This document shows, piece by piece, positions 38,399 through 52,300 of a stretch of DNA of 64,000 nt. This DNA comes from Motacilla alba alba (lineage: Eukaryota; Chordata; Aves; Passeriformes; Motacillidae). The stretch covers positions 27,301,129 to 27,365,128 of the forward strand of contig NC_052016.1 in the NCBI RefSeq assembly GCF_015832195.1, read 5' to 3'. The first letter of the stretch is position 1, and each line of letters starts with the position of its first letter. Below the pieces are notes generated by a model. That model saw only the letters and a list, made by a program, of their open reading frames with translations, was not told the origin of the DNA and did not search any database. The position numbers and the translations under genes are program-made.

Positions 38399-41300
38399 AG
38401 GTTTTGAAGTTTTCCTACAGGTGTTCAGGAGAGCACGAAGAGGCAGGTGCTAGTTCTGGGAATTTACAAAGAAGCTGTTTGTCAAAGTTAAGCATTGGCT
38501 CACCTACAGCATTATTCAGTCCTTCAAAATAACATAAATGTAACAAACACTGATTTTAACAGTGGCAAGTCTTGGTTATTTGTAACAGTTATGTGAACTT
38601 GAAAGGAAAATCGTACATGTCAGTCTTAATACTTTGAATTTAGTTACATTTATGAAGATTTTATGAATGATGTACCAGTGGAAAAGGTGTTTATACATGT
38701 TTGTGTTTTTATGAGAACACCAAAAGAAAGAGCAGGATGAGGACTGTAAGAAAAGCCTGTCTTGCTAGCAGCAGACACAGTTTGAGTAGTCTGAGACGCT
38801 ACTACTCCCAGGACAACATTCGTGATAGTAACATTGTAGAACATATGGTTTATGTCCGGACCAGAAGGCTCGTCCTCTGCTGAGACCTCAACATAGATGA
38901 ATAGTCAGAACATAGTGTCTTTTACTGGCAACAGGACGATGACAACAAGGTTGCAGAGTATCATCTATGTGATTTTTTTCTTTCTGTGATCTCATGAAGG
39001 AAAAACAAACGTATTTCAAACAAACAAGTAGAAATGGCCAGCAAACAGCAACCTGTCCCAAGATTTATGAAGGCTGAAGTAAGCAACACTTGGAAGCAAA
39101 GGACAGTGCCATAATAAGTGTTACCTCAATCATTTACGTGAGAATGATAATACAGGATGTTTCATTGGAATCAGTGTTGGACACAAGGTATGTTGGCCAG
39201 ACTGCTTGGACACAATGTGGGATTGCAAGAGTGTGGGTCAATGAAATCTTTGAAAAAATAATTTGAAGGTTGAATGAACTTGGAGGTCTACTAAATAAAT
39301 ATCACATCCCCTTTCCACAGACCTCTCTTACAAAAATTTTCTGATTATATTTGTCAAGGGCAGTCTCTCCCAGAAAGCACAACTCAGGACTTGCTACTGT
39401 TCATCTTGACCTTGTTGGTTAGAATATAGTGGTTAACACGTATTGCCAAGTCAACATGCTCATCTGCAGGCAGAAGAAGGTCTCTGTATTGTATTGCATT
39501 GTATTGCCTATCTCATACCTCCCTTCTGCCTTCTCAAAATCCTGAATCCTTGAGGTCATATCCACAATAACCATGACCCACATCCAAGGAGAATCAGCCA
39601 GATGAATTAATTTATCTGAAGGGGAAGAAATTAAATTAAGTATGGGCTTCCTTATAGTCCTTATCTCTGTTAAATGAGAAAATCGTAAGTACTGAAGAAC
39701 CTTGAGGCTGGTGGCTGTGTATCAACTCCAAGGCCAAAGTAATTAGGGCTCAGCTGATGGATGGACACGTACACAACTCACCATGTTTACATAAGCTCTG
39801 TTTCAACAGGACACCAGGCTCCATATATGACAGTGTTTATTGTAGATGAGCAAAACCTATTGTGGCTTTCATCCAGCAGGGTGATAGATGGGGATTCTTC
39901 ACAGAAAGAGAATGAGAAATAACTGCCAGTACCGACAAAAATGCCAGACCGTGAACTGAAACAGTGAATAGGTGGTATTGCAAAATCAATGCAACTCCCC
40001 TACAGGATAATATAGAGGGGTCATCTGTCTTTGTCCTAGCAGACAGTCATCTACATCAGATACAGCTGAATATGTTAAATGGAAGCCTCATCCAAAAAAA
40101 AGGAGCAAAGATGACACTGCTAAAAAAGACTGATGCTACTTCTACTGCCTGACAGTTAGGTTGGGCTGCTTGGTCTCTGTCACACAAAAAAATGCTGTCT
40201 AGACGTGGGGGTGGGGGGAAGCCTTTTGCTAATAGTAAAAGTAGTTATAGAGTACTTTAACTGTGAAAGAAAGGCTAAAGAAGACTCTCGTTCAAAAGTG
40301 CTGTTTATTAAAAAGAAGAATTGGGCAATTTTTTTATTTGTTCTTTGAAGTTTAGCATGACCTACAAAACTACCATGTATCCAAATTCAGGCAGAGGATC
40401 CCCTCTGCCAATATTTGTGTCCTCAACTGTATATTTTTCTAATACTGGCTGAAATGCTGCAAAATAGACATTTTTATTCATTGCACGCATCTGGTTGCTT
40501 TAGATAAACTAAGTAAAAAGACTGATGAGAGTATTTTTCAGCTCAAGCTTTATTTTCCTGTGCTTTGCCATAAGCTTCAATACAGAACTATTTCTTAGCC
40601 TGGAAGTTCATATTACAATAATCTTTCTAATAGTTTGAATAATCTCCAGACATTGAAAGGCTTATTACTGCCATAAGGCTGGGTACAGTGACCAATGGTA
40701 TCAAATACAACTCTGTATCTGAATTCTTACTGTCCCAAGTTTATGACAGAGCAAAGTAGGCGAACCAAATCATTTGAGTACTAAGAGACTTCAAAGTCTA
40801 GAGGCAGTTTAAATGCATTTTTTCACAAAATTCACCATTTATACCAGACTTAATACCTTAAAATTATAAAATTGATATTGAAATAGACTTAGAATTACTT
40901 TTTTTTTGTTAACACTTACACTAATGGGACACCTAGGGGTAATATTTTCCTGATTTGTAGCTCATGAACAAATAGAAAATGGTGATGTAATCAATGACTG
41001 AATCAACCATGAAATGATAGAGCTCAAAATTGTGAGAAGATTTCAAGTTAGCTGGCAAGTTCTTCATGCTCATCTTTTCCTTCCCTCCCTTGAGCATTCT
41101 GCCTCTTAGCAAAAAAAGTAGGTAGATCAGAACTGAGCTTCATTTTGAGGGGGCAGTACTGGGGAGGTGGGAGCAGCAGCAGGCTGCAAAGGAGGGATTC
41201 AGAATTGTTGCCATGGCACACATTAATTGTGTTAGGAAAGCCAAAGCTCACCTGAAGCTGAAAGTGGAAAGGGATGTTGAGGACCCCAAGGCAATTTTCT

Positions 41301-41559
41301 GCCACTAGATGGGCAGTAAAAGAATAAACAAGGAAAATGCTGGCCTGCTGCTGAACAGGACAGATTGAGTAACAGTGCACACGGATTAGAACTCCTCAGG
41401 CAGCCCAAGTCTGCAGAACCTTCTTTCCCTGAGTTTTCACTGGGATCTCCCAGAGGTCTCAACAGATGAACAGCCCCAGACTGCAACAGATGCTGTCTGG
41501 GGCCACATTAACAGGAGAAGAACACCAGGTCAAGTAAAGCAGCTACTCCCTTGAACTGG
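38399..41559. other. Non-coding DNA with reversed base skew
   Basis: No gene is identified. From about 38.9 kb the + strand turns visibly rich in A and C, unlike the T/G-rich sequence on both sides, and reads less like simple intron. Short open frames occur (for example + 38701-38883 and 39964-40152, minus 41048-41380) but none matches a family I know. The stretch includes a GTATT microsatellite at 39486-39505 and a G-run pair near 40205-40218. It may be an old insertion or a locally antisense-transcribed region. Confidence 0.4.
39486..39505 (+). repeat. GTATT pentanucleotide repeat, four units
   Basis: Four GTATT units in tandem, the third changed to GCATT. Confidence 0.9.
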
Positions 41560-41816
41560 TATTCCTGGACCACATTGGGAATACTGCTCCTGATTTGGGG
41601 CCTGTAGATAAAAGAGAGATGTGAGCAAACTGGAGCAGTTGTGGTGAGGAGTCTGCCATAGAGGAGGGGCTTTATGATTCTATGATCTGCCCCTATAAAG
41701 CCTTGAGGAGTCTCAGGCAATCTTATGGCTGACTCTGGTTTGAGCAGAGGAGCTGGCCTAGAGACCTCTTGGGATCCTATTTAACTTGAATTACTCTGTG
41801 ATGATTCTGTGAAACA
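41560..41816 (+). mobile_element. Old, diverged CR1 LINE sequence, possibly two nested 3' ends
   Basis: The left part (CACATTGGGAATACTGCTCC, then TTTGGGGCC and AGCAAACTGGAGCAG) resembles an internal piece of the CR1 3' region. ATGATTCTATGAT at 41674-41686 is the octamer-repeat tail typical of CR1 ends. After it, TGACTCTGGTTTGAGCAG, CTGGCCTAGAGACCTCTTGG and the tail ATTACTCTGTGATGATTCTG make a second, weaker CR1 end up to about 41816. The divergence shows an older copy than those at 27249 and 38261. The tail inside suggests two insertions or a rearrangement. Confidence 0.65.
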
Positions 41817-44800
41817 GGTCACTCTTTGGATTATTGTCTTTCGTTTGCTTCCCTTCTTCAGTCATAGTCTTGATACTTGATATGCCTGAAGATTGCTTGA
41901 AATATGTCGGAAGAGAAAAAAAAGATCTTTTGATACCCTGGTTAGGGGGCTTGTCCAACAATGAATTGTGTTTGAAAACTAGGTATTAGTAGTGAAATGT
42001 GATATGCTCATAGTTGGTCTGAACTGTGAGGTTCTCTTCCTAATGGTAGCTTGTTAGCAATAGTCAATCCTAGCACAATTCATTGGTTTCCTTATTTATT
42101 TGGGAAATGTAGTGTTCCCCTCTGACTTTTCTCTCCTCCCATACTTTACTACAGAGGCCTTTGTCACAGCATACATATCTTGTTGACACAAAATAGCAGG
42201 AATCTAATACCATGTACTTGGTAGGCTGTGTATCATAAGTATTAGATACCAGACACACTGGTGCCAAACTAACAAAACAATTTATCAGATAACGTCAGGG
42301 GTTTTCCTGCCTTTGCTTGACCACTTTGAAGTGATGTAACAGGCTTTGCTGACTTCGTGTCATCAGGGAATACACAATACCATGTCTGGCTTTTGTAACC
42401 AAACCTCCCAGGGTCTCTGTGCAGACATGTAATGTGACTCTTGAATTCTCAAATACAGACAAGTTCACTTTCATAAAAAGGCAGTTTTGTATAAATGACA
42501 CATGCAGAGCTCTAAAACTTCTCATTCAGCATTCCCCCATCCCATTTGCTAAGAATCATTTCTCAATTGTGCATTTTTCAGAGGAGTGACTTAAGCCAGG
42601 TCGCTTCACTAGTTTAAAGCAGACAAAGTGAACAACTCATGCATGCTGTGTATACTTTGGTAAGACAGTTGTGTTTTGTCAGGAGAATGCTCTAAATTGT
42701 TGATCTTTGCTCAGTGTGGCCTCTATTTTATATGTGAAAGTGTAGTTGCGATGTTGCTCCTAGCCAGCAATGTGTTCTTTGAATCTCACTCCAAGAACAT
42801 TTTATGAAAATATCAATATAAGGAGAATCATAAAGGTCTTTTGATAAATTGCAGGGATTTTTACAAACTTTTACTTTCACTGATAAATAGATCATCTAAG
42901 TATTTTTGTCGAAACAAACAATTATGTTGGCAGGTATTGTGTGCTTTGGCCTTCTAAGGAGAAAAAAAAAAGTGTGCTGAAGTGCCTGTTTCCTTGCCTT
43001 TTTTTTTTTTTTCCTCTGGGTTCATGACCAGAGACTTCTGTTCTTGCACTTTATGTCTCGGGGCAGCAATTATTTAGAGGGCATAGTTTAAAAGTCTTTC
43101 TGCTAGAAAGCTTTACAAATTTTATTTACAAATCTGTAGTTTTTCGGTTGTTCAACTTCCACTCCTGAAACCTTTGTTATTTTATGATCTTCCTGAGAAG
43201 CTGATGACAATTACAATTAGGAATATAATCACTAAAGACAATAGTACTCAGCATTCTCTAAATATGCCATTATTTTTTACCTAATTATTCAGGGGTATTT
43301 GAGGAAATTCTGTATTTCAGTTGCTTAATCTCACTCTTATCTGAATTCAACATCAAAACAAGGTACCAAGTGTCTTGTTTCATTGCTAAACATCTGCTCG
43401 AGCTGGGTCATGATGATTTTGAGCAACTAGAGCAAGATTTCCTGAGAACTCTGCAGTGTACATTGGAAAACTAATTTGGCACCATAAATGGATTTATTGC
43501 CACATGGCCATGTATTGTCCAGAGTCTTCCACCAGCTTTGCTTTCAGAGATCTGTAGTTTATCATTAATACGTAAGCTGTGCTCTCAAGTTCCTGGCCTT
43601 TGATCTAGGCAATATGTGATTATTTAACTTAGGTCCTAAGTATTCTGGGATGTCATTTTTTCATTCTGAAATGAAGTTTCACACACTCTGGGCTGACTAA
43701 TTAGGCCCCTTTAGAAAGCAATGACTAAATTACTCTATATAAAACAGAATGTGAAGTTAAAGAACCTGATAACTGCTGAAACTAATGCAGAGTGTTCAGG
43801 TCCCATTCACCTTAAAAATGTCAGTCTGTGAAGTAACTTCCTTAGCACTTAGCTTTTGCTGATTACTTAGTCACCATCTGCATTCCTCTTCCAGCTGCTT
43901 TGGAAATGGGAAGTGCTGGGGGTGTCTGGGCTGCCAAGAGCTGCTCTCTCCTCTTGGTGCAGACCCTGGCACTCACATGGTCCTTCAGCTGCACCTCCCT
44001 TCCTGCTTGCTCATCCCACTGATGTCAGGTCAGTGACCCAACTTATCTGTCAGGCTGGAGACCCTGCACATAACCACCTTAAAATGAGGGCTGATATGAC
44101 TTTTAAATGTTCCATGTTTGGTTGCCAAGTTCATTACTCTGCTGTATATGAACACCAGGCTCCCTAAGCTCAAATCTGCATTAAACAGTTGATTTTTCTC
44201 TTTTTATTTTGTTCAGCTTTTGTGCTTGAAAAACAGAAATCGTAATACTGCTTTTTCTATGTAGCTTATGTAGATGTAGCAAAAATGTCTGTTAACTGGT
44301 TAATTTAAAAAAATTTCTTCGTTATTTCAAAATAAAATCATATTAAGTATATATCAAATACAAGAGGGTGCTTACTTTTGCAAATTTTTATATTGACTTC
44401 AGCTTTTTTACAATACACTGGTGTATGTTTTGCTATTAACTTCAAATGGCAAAAGATTGAAAAGGCAATTTTTCCCCCTTTGTCAGCTACTTCATTTTCT
44501 CCAGCATTGTTGAAACATGTTATGTTGTCTGCTGGATTTATAAAGCAGGATGTAATTAATTAAGATGAATCTCTCCAGAGCCAGTTTCTAGATCAGGTGA
44601 AACCTCTGGCCTTGTCCTCTGCTTTCAATGTGTGTATGTGCTTTTGGTGGGTGGAACAGAGACCATCCACAGAAAACTTAGTGGCTTTCATTTTGTTCAG
44701 AGTGTCTAGTTTGTTGCTTGGGGAGGGCAGAGTGCAGGAGGAAGAGGGCAGGTGGCCAGATGAGTTGTTTGGTTTTTTCTTGCCTTTCCCACTCTAATCT

Positions 44801-47800
44801 TGGAAACTTTATGTTGAAGTATGACCTGGGATCCTCTGAAGAGAAGATATAGCAGGCAAATCAGTATGCTATTAAGGGCTGGAAAACGAGACAGGAAACA
44901 CAGGACTCCCTCTGAAGTGTTTGATGCTTCTGTGACCTATTGCTTTTTCTTTATCTCCTCCCCAGCAGAGCTGGGAGGGTGAATACTTCCTACCAGAATC
45001 AGGCAGGATTAGTTATGCTTTTGAAGTTCACCAGCAGGACACCTTCAGGGCTTTCTGACAGCTGCTCTTGGAGCATTGATCATTCAGATTGTCCTGCATG
45101 AGAAAAGTAATCCCTGCTGGTGAGCCAGTAAGTATGCACTCTTAATTTGGTTTTTTTTGGAATCTCTGAGGGAGCAACTAGTACACTTAAAAGTGCCCCC
45201 AAATTATTAAGTTGCTCCATAAAGTTAGATGACTTTTAGCCCAGAGTTTTTATGACATGAGAAGACAGCTGTGTTCCAAATCTCTGTAGAGTACTGTCTC
45301 TTTCCTCCTCTGATTTCCTTTAGCATTTCCCATGGTACTGGAATTGAAGGGCAGGGAATGGCAGAGGTAGCCCCTGGTGTGTTGGCTCTCATTTTATGTT
45401 CAAAAGCATGTTATCTTGAGTTTGAAATAAAATGTTTAATTTCAATGACCATAAAGAATTGTCTTTAAACAGTTATCTATACAACAAAAAATAAAAGCCT
45501 ATTCAAACGCTCTGTATCCCAGTCTGTCAGCATTTGTGACCATCTTCTGTTCTGTACTCAAGAGATTTGCCCAAAAGCATAGAAGAAAAAGCCAGATCGC
45601 CTTTGTGCATCTAACCCTTCTGGAAGACACTGCTCTTATTGCTGCACCTCATCTCCTGAAGTTAGAGTCTGAATATGGCAGTGGAAGCAATCCAGGGTAA
45701 AGTCATACCACTAAACCTTTACAGTCTGTTGTCATGTACCTTACAAAGGCAGCTTTCATACTAACTGCAGAAGGGATGTAAAACATAGCTTGTAACAAGG
45801 ATTTGTTTGCTCTTGGCTTACACACAATTCTCAGAAAACGACTGCAAAGATTTAGGGGAGAATGAAATAAAAGTCTAGAGGTAGTACATGTCCAGAGAAC
45901 TTTAATACAGTATGTTGATATAATCTGCACCAACTCTGCTCTTATCCAACCTTGATTCTTGCACGGTAGTACAGACCATACTATAAAGAATCCTACTTAA
46001 TTGTTATTTCTTTTGCTGTAAGAAGAAGATGCAAACATAGGTCAGGATGTGTTAAATCCATTTTCATGTTATCAATATTATTCTTTACCATTAGAATTAG
46101 CAACACGTGGTACCACATAAGTTATCCATGGTTGTAGAGAGAACACAACAATAATTTCCATTTGTTCATTTTGTGATCTCACAAAGACAAAGATTGGCAG
46201 TATTTATCCTTCCCTGTGAAGGGCCACATAGTGGTTAATAAAGTCTGTATTTACCAATAACAGTGACAGCAGTAAGTCAGTCTGTGCAGATACATGAGAA
46301 AATGAAATCCCTGTACATGTCCTCCAGATCAGTAGATACCAGCCAATTTCCCTGTTCAGTGGAGCGGATAGGTATCCATCCAAATATCTAATACCGATAT
46401 CCTGAGGAGGCAGAATAGCTGGATAGTCAAAACTGCAGGTCCTTTCCCCCATCATCTCTCCCCCAAGTGCAAAGGATTCAAGTAATACTGATTCACTGGC
46501 AAAGCAAATGTGCTCAGGTGTGTTAGCACAGTCTGCAGCAAAGGATGTATTACAATCAACGATGGTGTGTTTAAACTTTGAAACTAGAAGTTTCTTGGCT
46601 GTGTCTCAAAGGAAGTTCCTTCAGCCCTTCATTACTGTGGGAGATAAGCTCATCCTAAGTGATTTTGACCAAAGACTTCCTTGAAGAAATGCCAGGAAAC
46701 TTTAAAAATTATGGGTATCGGAAAGTGAGTTTAGATCATCAAGAGAAGATCATGATGAAATCATAAAGAGCCAACAGCTCTGTAAAAGATAAGGAATAGC
46801 AGATTAAAATGCTTAAGGGACAGCATGGGGAGGATCGTTGAGCTGCTAGGGATGGTAGCTAGAAATAAATAGATAAATATTTATCTATGTTGTGGCTAAT
46901 CTCAACAAAATATTGCTAGATAAATTTTGTCTGAAAACAAATGAGAAAAATTTTGGATTCTTCCCTTGAAACAGAAACTCTGTGTCCTTCCTGTGAATTA
47001 TTGTGTCTTTCTACCTCTTTTTTCCTTGTGTTGGAGAATACAAAGTAGAAGAAAGGTCTTTTTTTTTGTTAATCCTATCTTTCTCACAGGAACAGACTTG
47101 AAAAATCAGCTCACAGTTTCAATTGTTGCAGTCTTACAACTATAAACAGGTTTTTTTTTGTCATATACATTTATTTACTTATTTTACTGGTCAAAAAAGT
47201 TTGCTAAAGAATCAGTTTGCTAGTTGCTAACAAGAAAACTTCAAATCCTAGTTATTATTAGTTGAAGCTATTAAATTAACTTGAATAAGGAGCATAAACC
47301 ATTGCATGTTTTTTTTTAATCTTGGTGATTTATGGTAATGGTGATATCATTTAAAAATTCTGTAGGTTTTTAATTGAGAAATCTAGGGTATCTTTATATG
47401 TAGTTTGCTCAATATCAACATCTCTATGAAATAAAGTTTCATACATTGATGTCATTGTTACATCCTCTAAACATTTTGAATGTTTTATTACCAGAGACTA
47501 GATTAAATGCCTATGCAGTGTTCTCTCTGTATGCAGTGTCTGGGAAATATCTTCCAATCTTTGGGGAAAGAAATCCATCACTTATTGAGGTCTGTGAAAA
47601 GTAATGCTCTCAACACTGATCTATTACATAATTTTGCAAATATTGTTTTTTTCTCTGGTTCTCTAACTTTAAAAATATTGGTAATGCTTGGAGCAAGTTA
47701 ATGTCAGCATTTTTACTAGAGAACCTTTAATTTTTGTCCGCAAAAATTGTAAAATACTGAAACTGCTTATTCAGCATTTCGTCTTGCAAACCAATGACTG

Positions 47801-49276
47801 TGAAATCATGTGTACTAGTGTGATAGAAATGAGGATGCTTTTATTTTTTTTTTTTTGCAACCATATAAAAAAAATCTTGATAGATATCTGAACAGTCCTT
47901 GAAGCTCTATTATGCTATATAGTTATTTTGTGTGTTGGAACTTCCTCAGGTATCCAGAGTCACTTAAGCGACTTAAGTCCCACCTAAGGGAGGAGATCTG
48001 CCCGTGTAGACCTGCAGCAGTGGCCAGCATGAATTTTACTGGGTATCCCTGCTCTCTGGGGAGGACTACTGGTAGCATTGGGTTTGTAGATGTTCCTCTC
48101 CAAGGCAGAGCTGGAAGAGTTGCAGGCTTATGCACAGAATATCTGACTGTCAGCTTCTGTGGATAACTTCCTTAAAAATACTGTTGGCTGTTTGGATTTT
48201 TTTTTCCCAAATATTTTGAGTACAGTAACCACAGGAGTTTATCTGACCACTTGGGCAGGTGTACATCTGAGTCAGCTGTCTAAACAGCATCTGCTCACGG
48301 TCAAGAGGGCATGATTCACTGTGAGGATGACTATTCTTTGTTAGTTCCCTAGAAATGCCTTTTTCCCTCATCTGAGCAGAAAAGTGATGCTGAAGTGGCA
48401 TAAAAACCCACACTGAATGTAATTACAGTTAAGGGAAATCAATTTTACCTGAGTTTACTGCTTTATTAATTTTACTTAGAGTCAAGAGAATGGCTGTAGA
48501 TGGTTCTGTTGCGGGTAACAAAAATACAGAGATAAATATCCTGAGTTTATGAGTTAAGGACTGTGTTTTTGTAACAAATGCTTGGTAAGCTTTACATCAG
48601 CATACAAAAAAATTAGTCATATTTTTGAAAAGCAAACTTAGCCCTGATAATACTTACCTCTAAAAGGAGAGAAGTGGAAGTTACTGAGGAGCTGAAATGG
48701 AAATTTTACAGCATGAATAAATAAGCCAGGAATGTTAGTGATAGTGTATTCAGCTGCATTTTTTGTATAGGTTTTCTGCTTCAGGTACTGGTAGAAGCAA
48801 ACTTTTACTCTGCTCAAGGACTGTTCATTAATCAAAATTAATTTGTATGCTAAAAAATAAAGAGGATTTTGACATTACTAAGACTATGGGCAACAACATT
48901 CAGAAAGCCCTACTTACTAAACCACAGTTTGGAGAGATATACAAAAGATACTGGTCTTGATAATTTTCTAAGAAAACAAAGACTTTTTTAATGGCTTATA
49001 GTACCAAAGTCTCTTTACAGATTAGGAAGTTTAAGGTCAACAAAGTATTTTGTGATTTAATAGAGCTAGAAGAAATTAGGATTCTTAATTTTTTCAATGT
49101 TCTTTGAGTTTATTTTTTTTAATGTCATGTAAAACAATTTTGATTTGCCATGTTAATTTTGCCAGTGTTTGGTATTGAATCACTTTCAATTCAGTTAAAA
49201 ATTAATCAGTTTAGTTTTTTTCTATCTAACCTCTTGTTTTCAGTGGTTTTTGCATCCTCACCTGTTTTTGTTGGGT

Positions 49277-49278
<2 letters not shown>
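41817..49278. other. Non-coding, intron-like DNA
   Basis: No gene is supported. The part at about 43380-43760 is complex sequence with few simple runs and could be conserved regulatory DNA. At about 45480-46900 the + strand again becomes rich in A and C. That part holds an 83-codon minus-strand frame at 46204-46455 starting with a true ATG (MMGERTCSFDYPAILPPQDI), which I do not recognise. The rest is ordinary T-rich intron-like sequence. Confidence 0.45.

Positions 49279-49306
<28 letters not shown>
49279..49306 (+). repeat. TTTTG pentanucleotide repeat
   Basis: Several TTTTG units in tandem, bounded by longer T runs. Confidence 0.9.
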
Positions 49307-49307
<1 letters not shown>

Positions 49308-52300
49308 TCAGTGTTATGCTTCTTTCAGTGACACTTTGAGAGGAACCTTGACTAACAAGAACAGCAAATTTCGGAACTGTCTAGAGCGACATTACTTAAA
49401 TAGTACATCAGCAATTTTTTTCCTCATAATCCTTTTGGTGATGTGTTTCCCTTGATTTGTTGCAGTTTTTGTTGCAAGAAATGTTACTTCTGAACATTTC
49501 CCAATACACTTGTAATGGTACAGATCATGTCCTGTCTGCATATGTTCTAGGGAATGATTTATTTGATGATCAGCTGTTAAGTTCTTGACTTTATTTTTTG
49601 ATGGAGAGGCTATTACTTTTGTTTCCCAGCATCAGATGCAGGATAGTTAATCACAGCCTCAAGAGATGAAGTCCCCTCTCAGCAGGTGCTGATATATTTG
49701 GAGACTGGTGGTCCAGGTATATCTAACAATACTGGTGTAATTCTTCCTCACAAGTAGGTGGTGATCCTGGTTTCCCACAAAAAAAATCTTTGATAAAATC
49801 CATAGAGGTGGCTACTGAAAGGGCAAATAACACCTATTTTAGCAATCAGGTGCAGAGTTCAGGGCAGGGAGGAAGCCTTCTTTCACAACTCGAAGTCACA
49901 TTCCTTTCTCTTCTTTTTTTTTTTTTCTTGAAACAGTCCTTTTAATAAAACTCACATTCAGAGGATCTTTCTTCCCTGTGGTCTTAATCTGATATTGAGT
50001 TTCTTAATGGAACCACCCTTTGAGCCTTCCAGTCCTGGTTGATTGTAATTCTTCATCCAAATGCCTCTCCTGTAGTTATCTGTTCTGCAAAGAGAGTAAG
50101 AGTTTCAGATCTTTCCTTATTCTGCAGGAGACAAATTTTCCTTCTTTTTCCACCTGTTATTTTTTTCAGTGTCCCAGGATTCAGCTGAAAACTTAATTTG
50201 CCCTTCAGTTAATCAAGGCTCTGTTCTGCTTTCTTTCTCATCAATATCCAGCACATCTTAGCTGATTAGGACATTGTTAAAGCAGATTAACCTTAGCTGT
50301 ACATCAAGGACCTAAAATGTTTGCTGTGGTTCTCAAGGGAGTCTTACAAGTTTAAAAGAACAACCTGTCTGCTTCCATTAATGGCAAGATGCTTCTTGAA
50401 CAAACTTTGGGTTGACAAAGCCTTAATTAAATTGCTTAAATTCTCAGGTGTGGATCTGATCCAGCAGTCACTGAAGCTGATTGATATCAGCAAGATTTAG
50501 ACAGACCCAAGTCCAGCACAAACAAGGTATTCTAGTACTGTCACACAATAATTACAAAACAGCTAACCAGTTTCTTTCTGTCTCTAGCTGGAAAACAATA
50601 GTGTGGCTTGGGTTCTTACACAAGATGGCAACTGGAGTACAAGCTCTCTAGGATGCTTTGGTAAAGTCTCTGGAACTGCATTTTTATTGTTTGTTATCTC
50701 CATGTTATTACAAAGCTCTAGAGGATATTCGGTGATTTTGGAGCCACTTTTTAATCTTGCATTTGCTTTCTGTCTCAAAAGTGTATTAGAAGTGACCATT
50801 CCTTAAAGGGAAAACTTAATATATGCAAATCAGTCAAAATGAAAGGTGTCAGCTAAAGTCAACACCTATCTGGTATTTGAGTGTTCTTCTTACCCTTGTT
50901 ACCTAATTTGAAGAGGATTAGATAAAAATGTAGTATTTCATTGTAAATAGTTAAGAATTGGCTTGACATGGCCATGCATAACCTGATCTGGACTCTCCTT
51001 TAAACAGCAGGTTGCACTGTATGATTTCCAAACCCCCTTCAATTCAGACTTTGCTATGAGCCTGTGATTCTGCACGATGTTCAGGGGCACGGTGGGTACA
51101 CACCTACCCAGAGCTGGCCATTCCTGAGGATGTATCTTTGGCTGACTTTCTGCTTGTGCTGATCTGTATTCCCACGTCCTCTACAAACGCCATATAAGCT
51201 ATAAGTGATGAACACTAGAAAACTGGGAATTCTGCTTCTGTACTTGGCAAGAGCAAGTGTTTTAGAGCACAGTGCTGTTTGCATTTTAGGCCTGCAGGTA
51301 AGGAGTAGAAAACCAGAAGAGGACTGGGAGCATTAATGGAGTTCCTGGAGACGTGCCAGGGTATCCCACCAAGCAGAGTAAATATGTCATTTATTGCTTT
51401 CTTCCTTTGAAAAACTGTTTACTGGTTCTTTAAATGTGACATGGAAGATTTCACATTTGTTTAACTGCAAAAAAACCCAAAACATATTTACACAGTTCAC
51501 CTTTATAACACTCAGTATTTAGAGTGCCATGAGATTATGTGGGAAGAACTGGTGTTAGTGAAAAAGCACCTGGGTTGGGTCTGTGATGAGTCCCCTGTGC
51601 AGTTTTCCCCCCATAATGTCCTGTCATGTGTTTCTTCCAGATGGAGATGAGTGCAAGTCAGGTTAGTTTCTAGCTGGGGAAATGTGGGCTGAGTTACATC
51701 CTGAACTTGTATTTTATATACACAAAGAGGGAACACTTGGTGCTCTATGCTTCTCTGCAACTGGGCAGGCAAGAAGAGGGAGGGAAATGTGGGGATTGCA
51801 GCTATCAACAACTTGTGCTGTGGATCCTGTTATAGTTGGGGATTTGCCTGATGACACCTTGAATTTTAGATACCTTATTACAAATCCTTGTTCCTTTGAT
51901 TCAAAAAATTACATTTCTAAAGGGATAGAAGGATTTTGGTTGCTTTCCTCTTAGGATATATTCAGAGATGTCTTCAAATAATAAGAAAAAAATTTTTCTT
52001 TGACAACTTACAGCTCTGAATTTGCTGAGTTGGAGTAGATTTGGAATATTAGGTGTTTGATTTGTCAGGTTGTTTTTTTTTTTTTAATCTCCAAATATAT
52101 AATTGTAGTTCTGATATGATGAACAGAGCGTTTTATAAATTTGTACAAAATTGCGGAATTTCACTTACCCATAATAACAGAATTTTGGGGGATCTCATAC
52201 TGTGTAGAGATAATAATCTTAAGAAGCAGTTCAATTGGTTGTGCTTAGCCTTGGGATGCCAAGCTGCATATCTTCTCAGGGTGTGACTAAGGGGCAATTC

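Noticed and set aside
41252..41304. Minus-strand 53-nt exon with good acceptor and CAG|GTGAGC donor
   Set aside because: Antisense to the inferred transcript, peptide unrecognised, and similar chance pairs exist elsewhere. Not strong enough to list as a feature.
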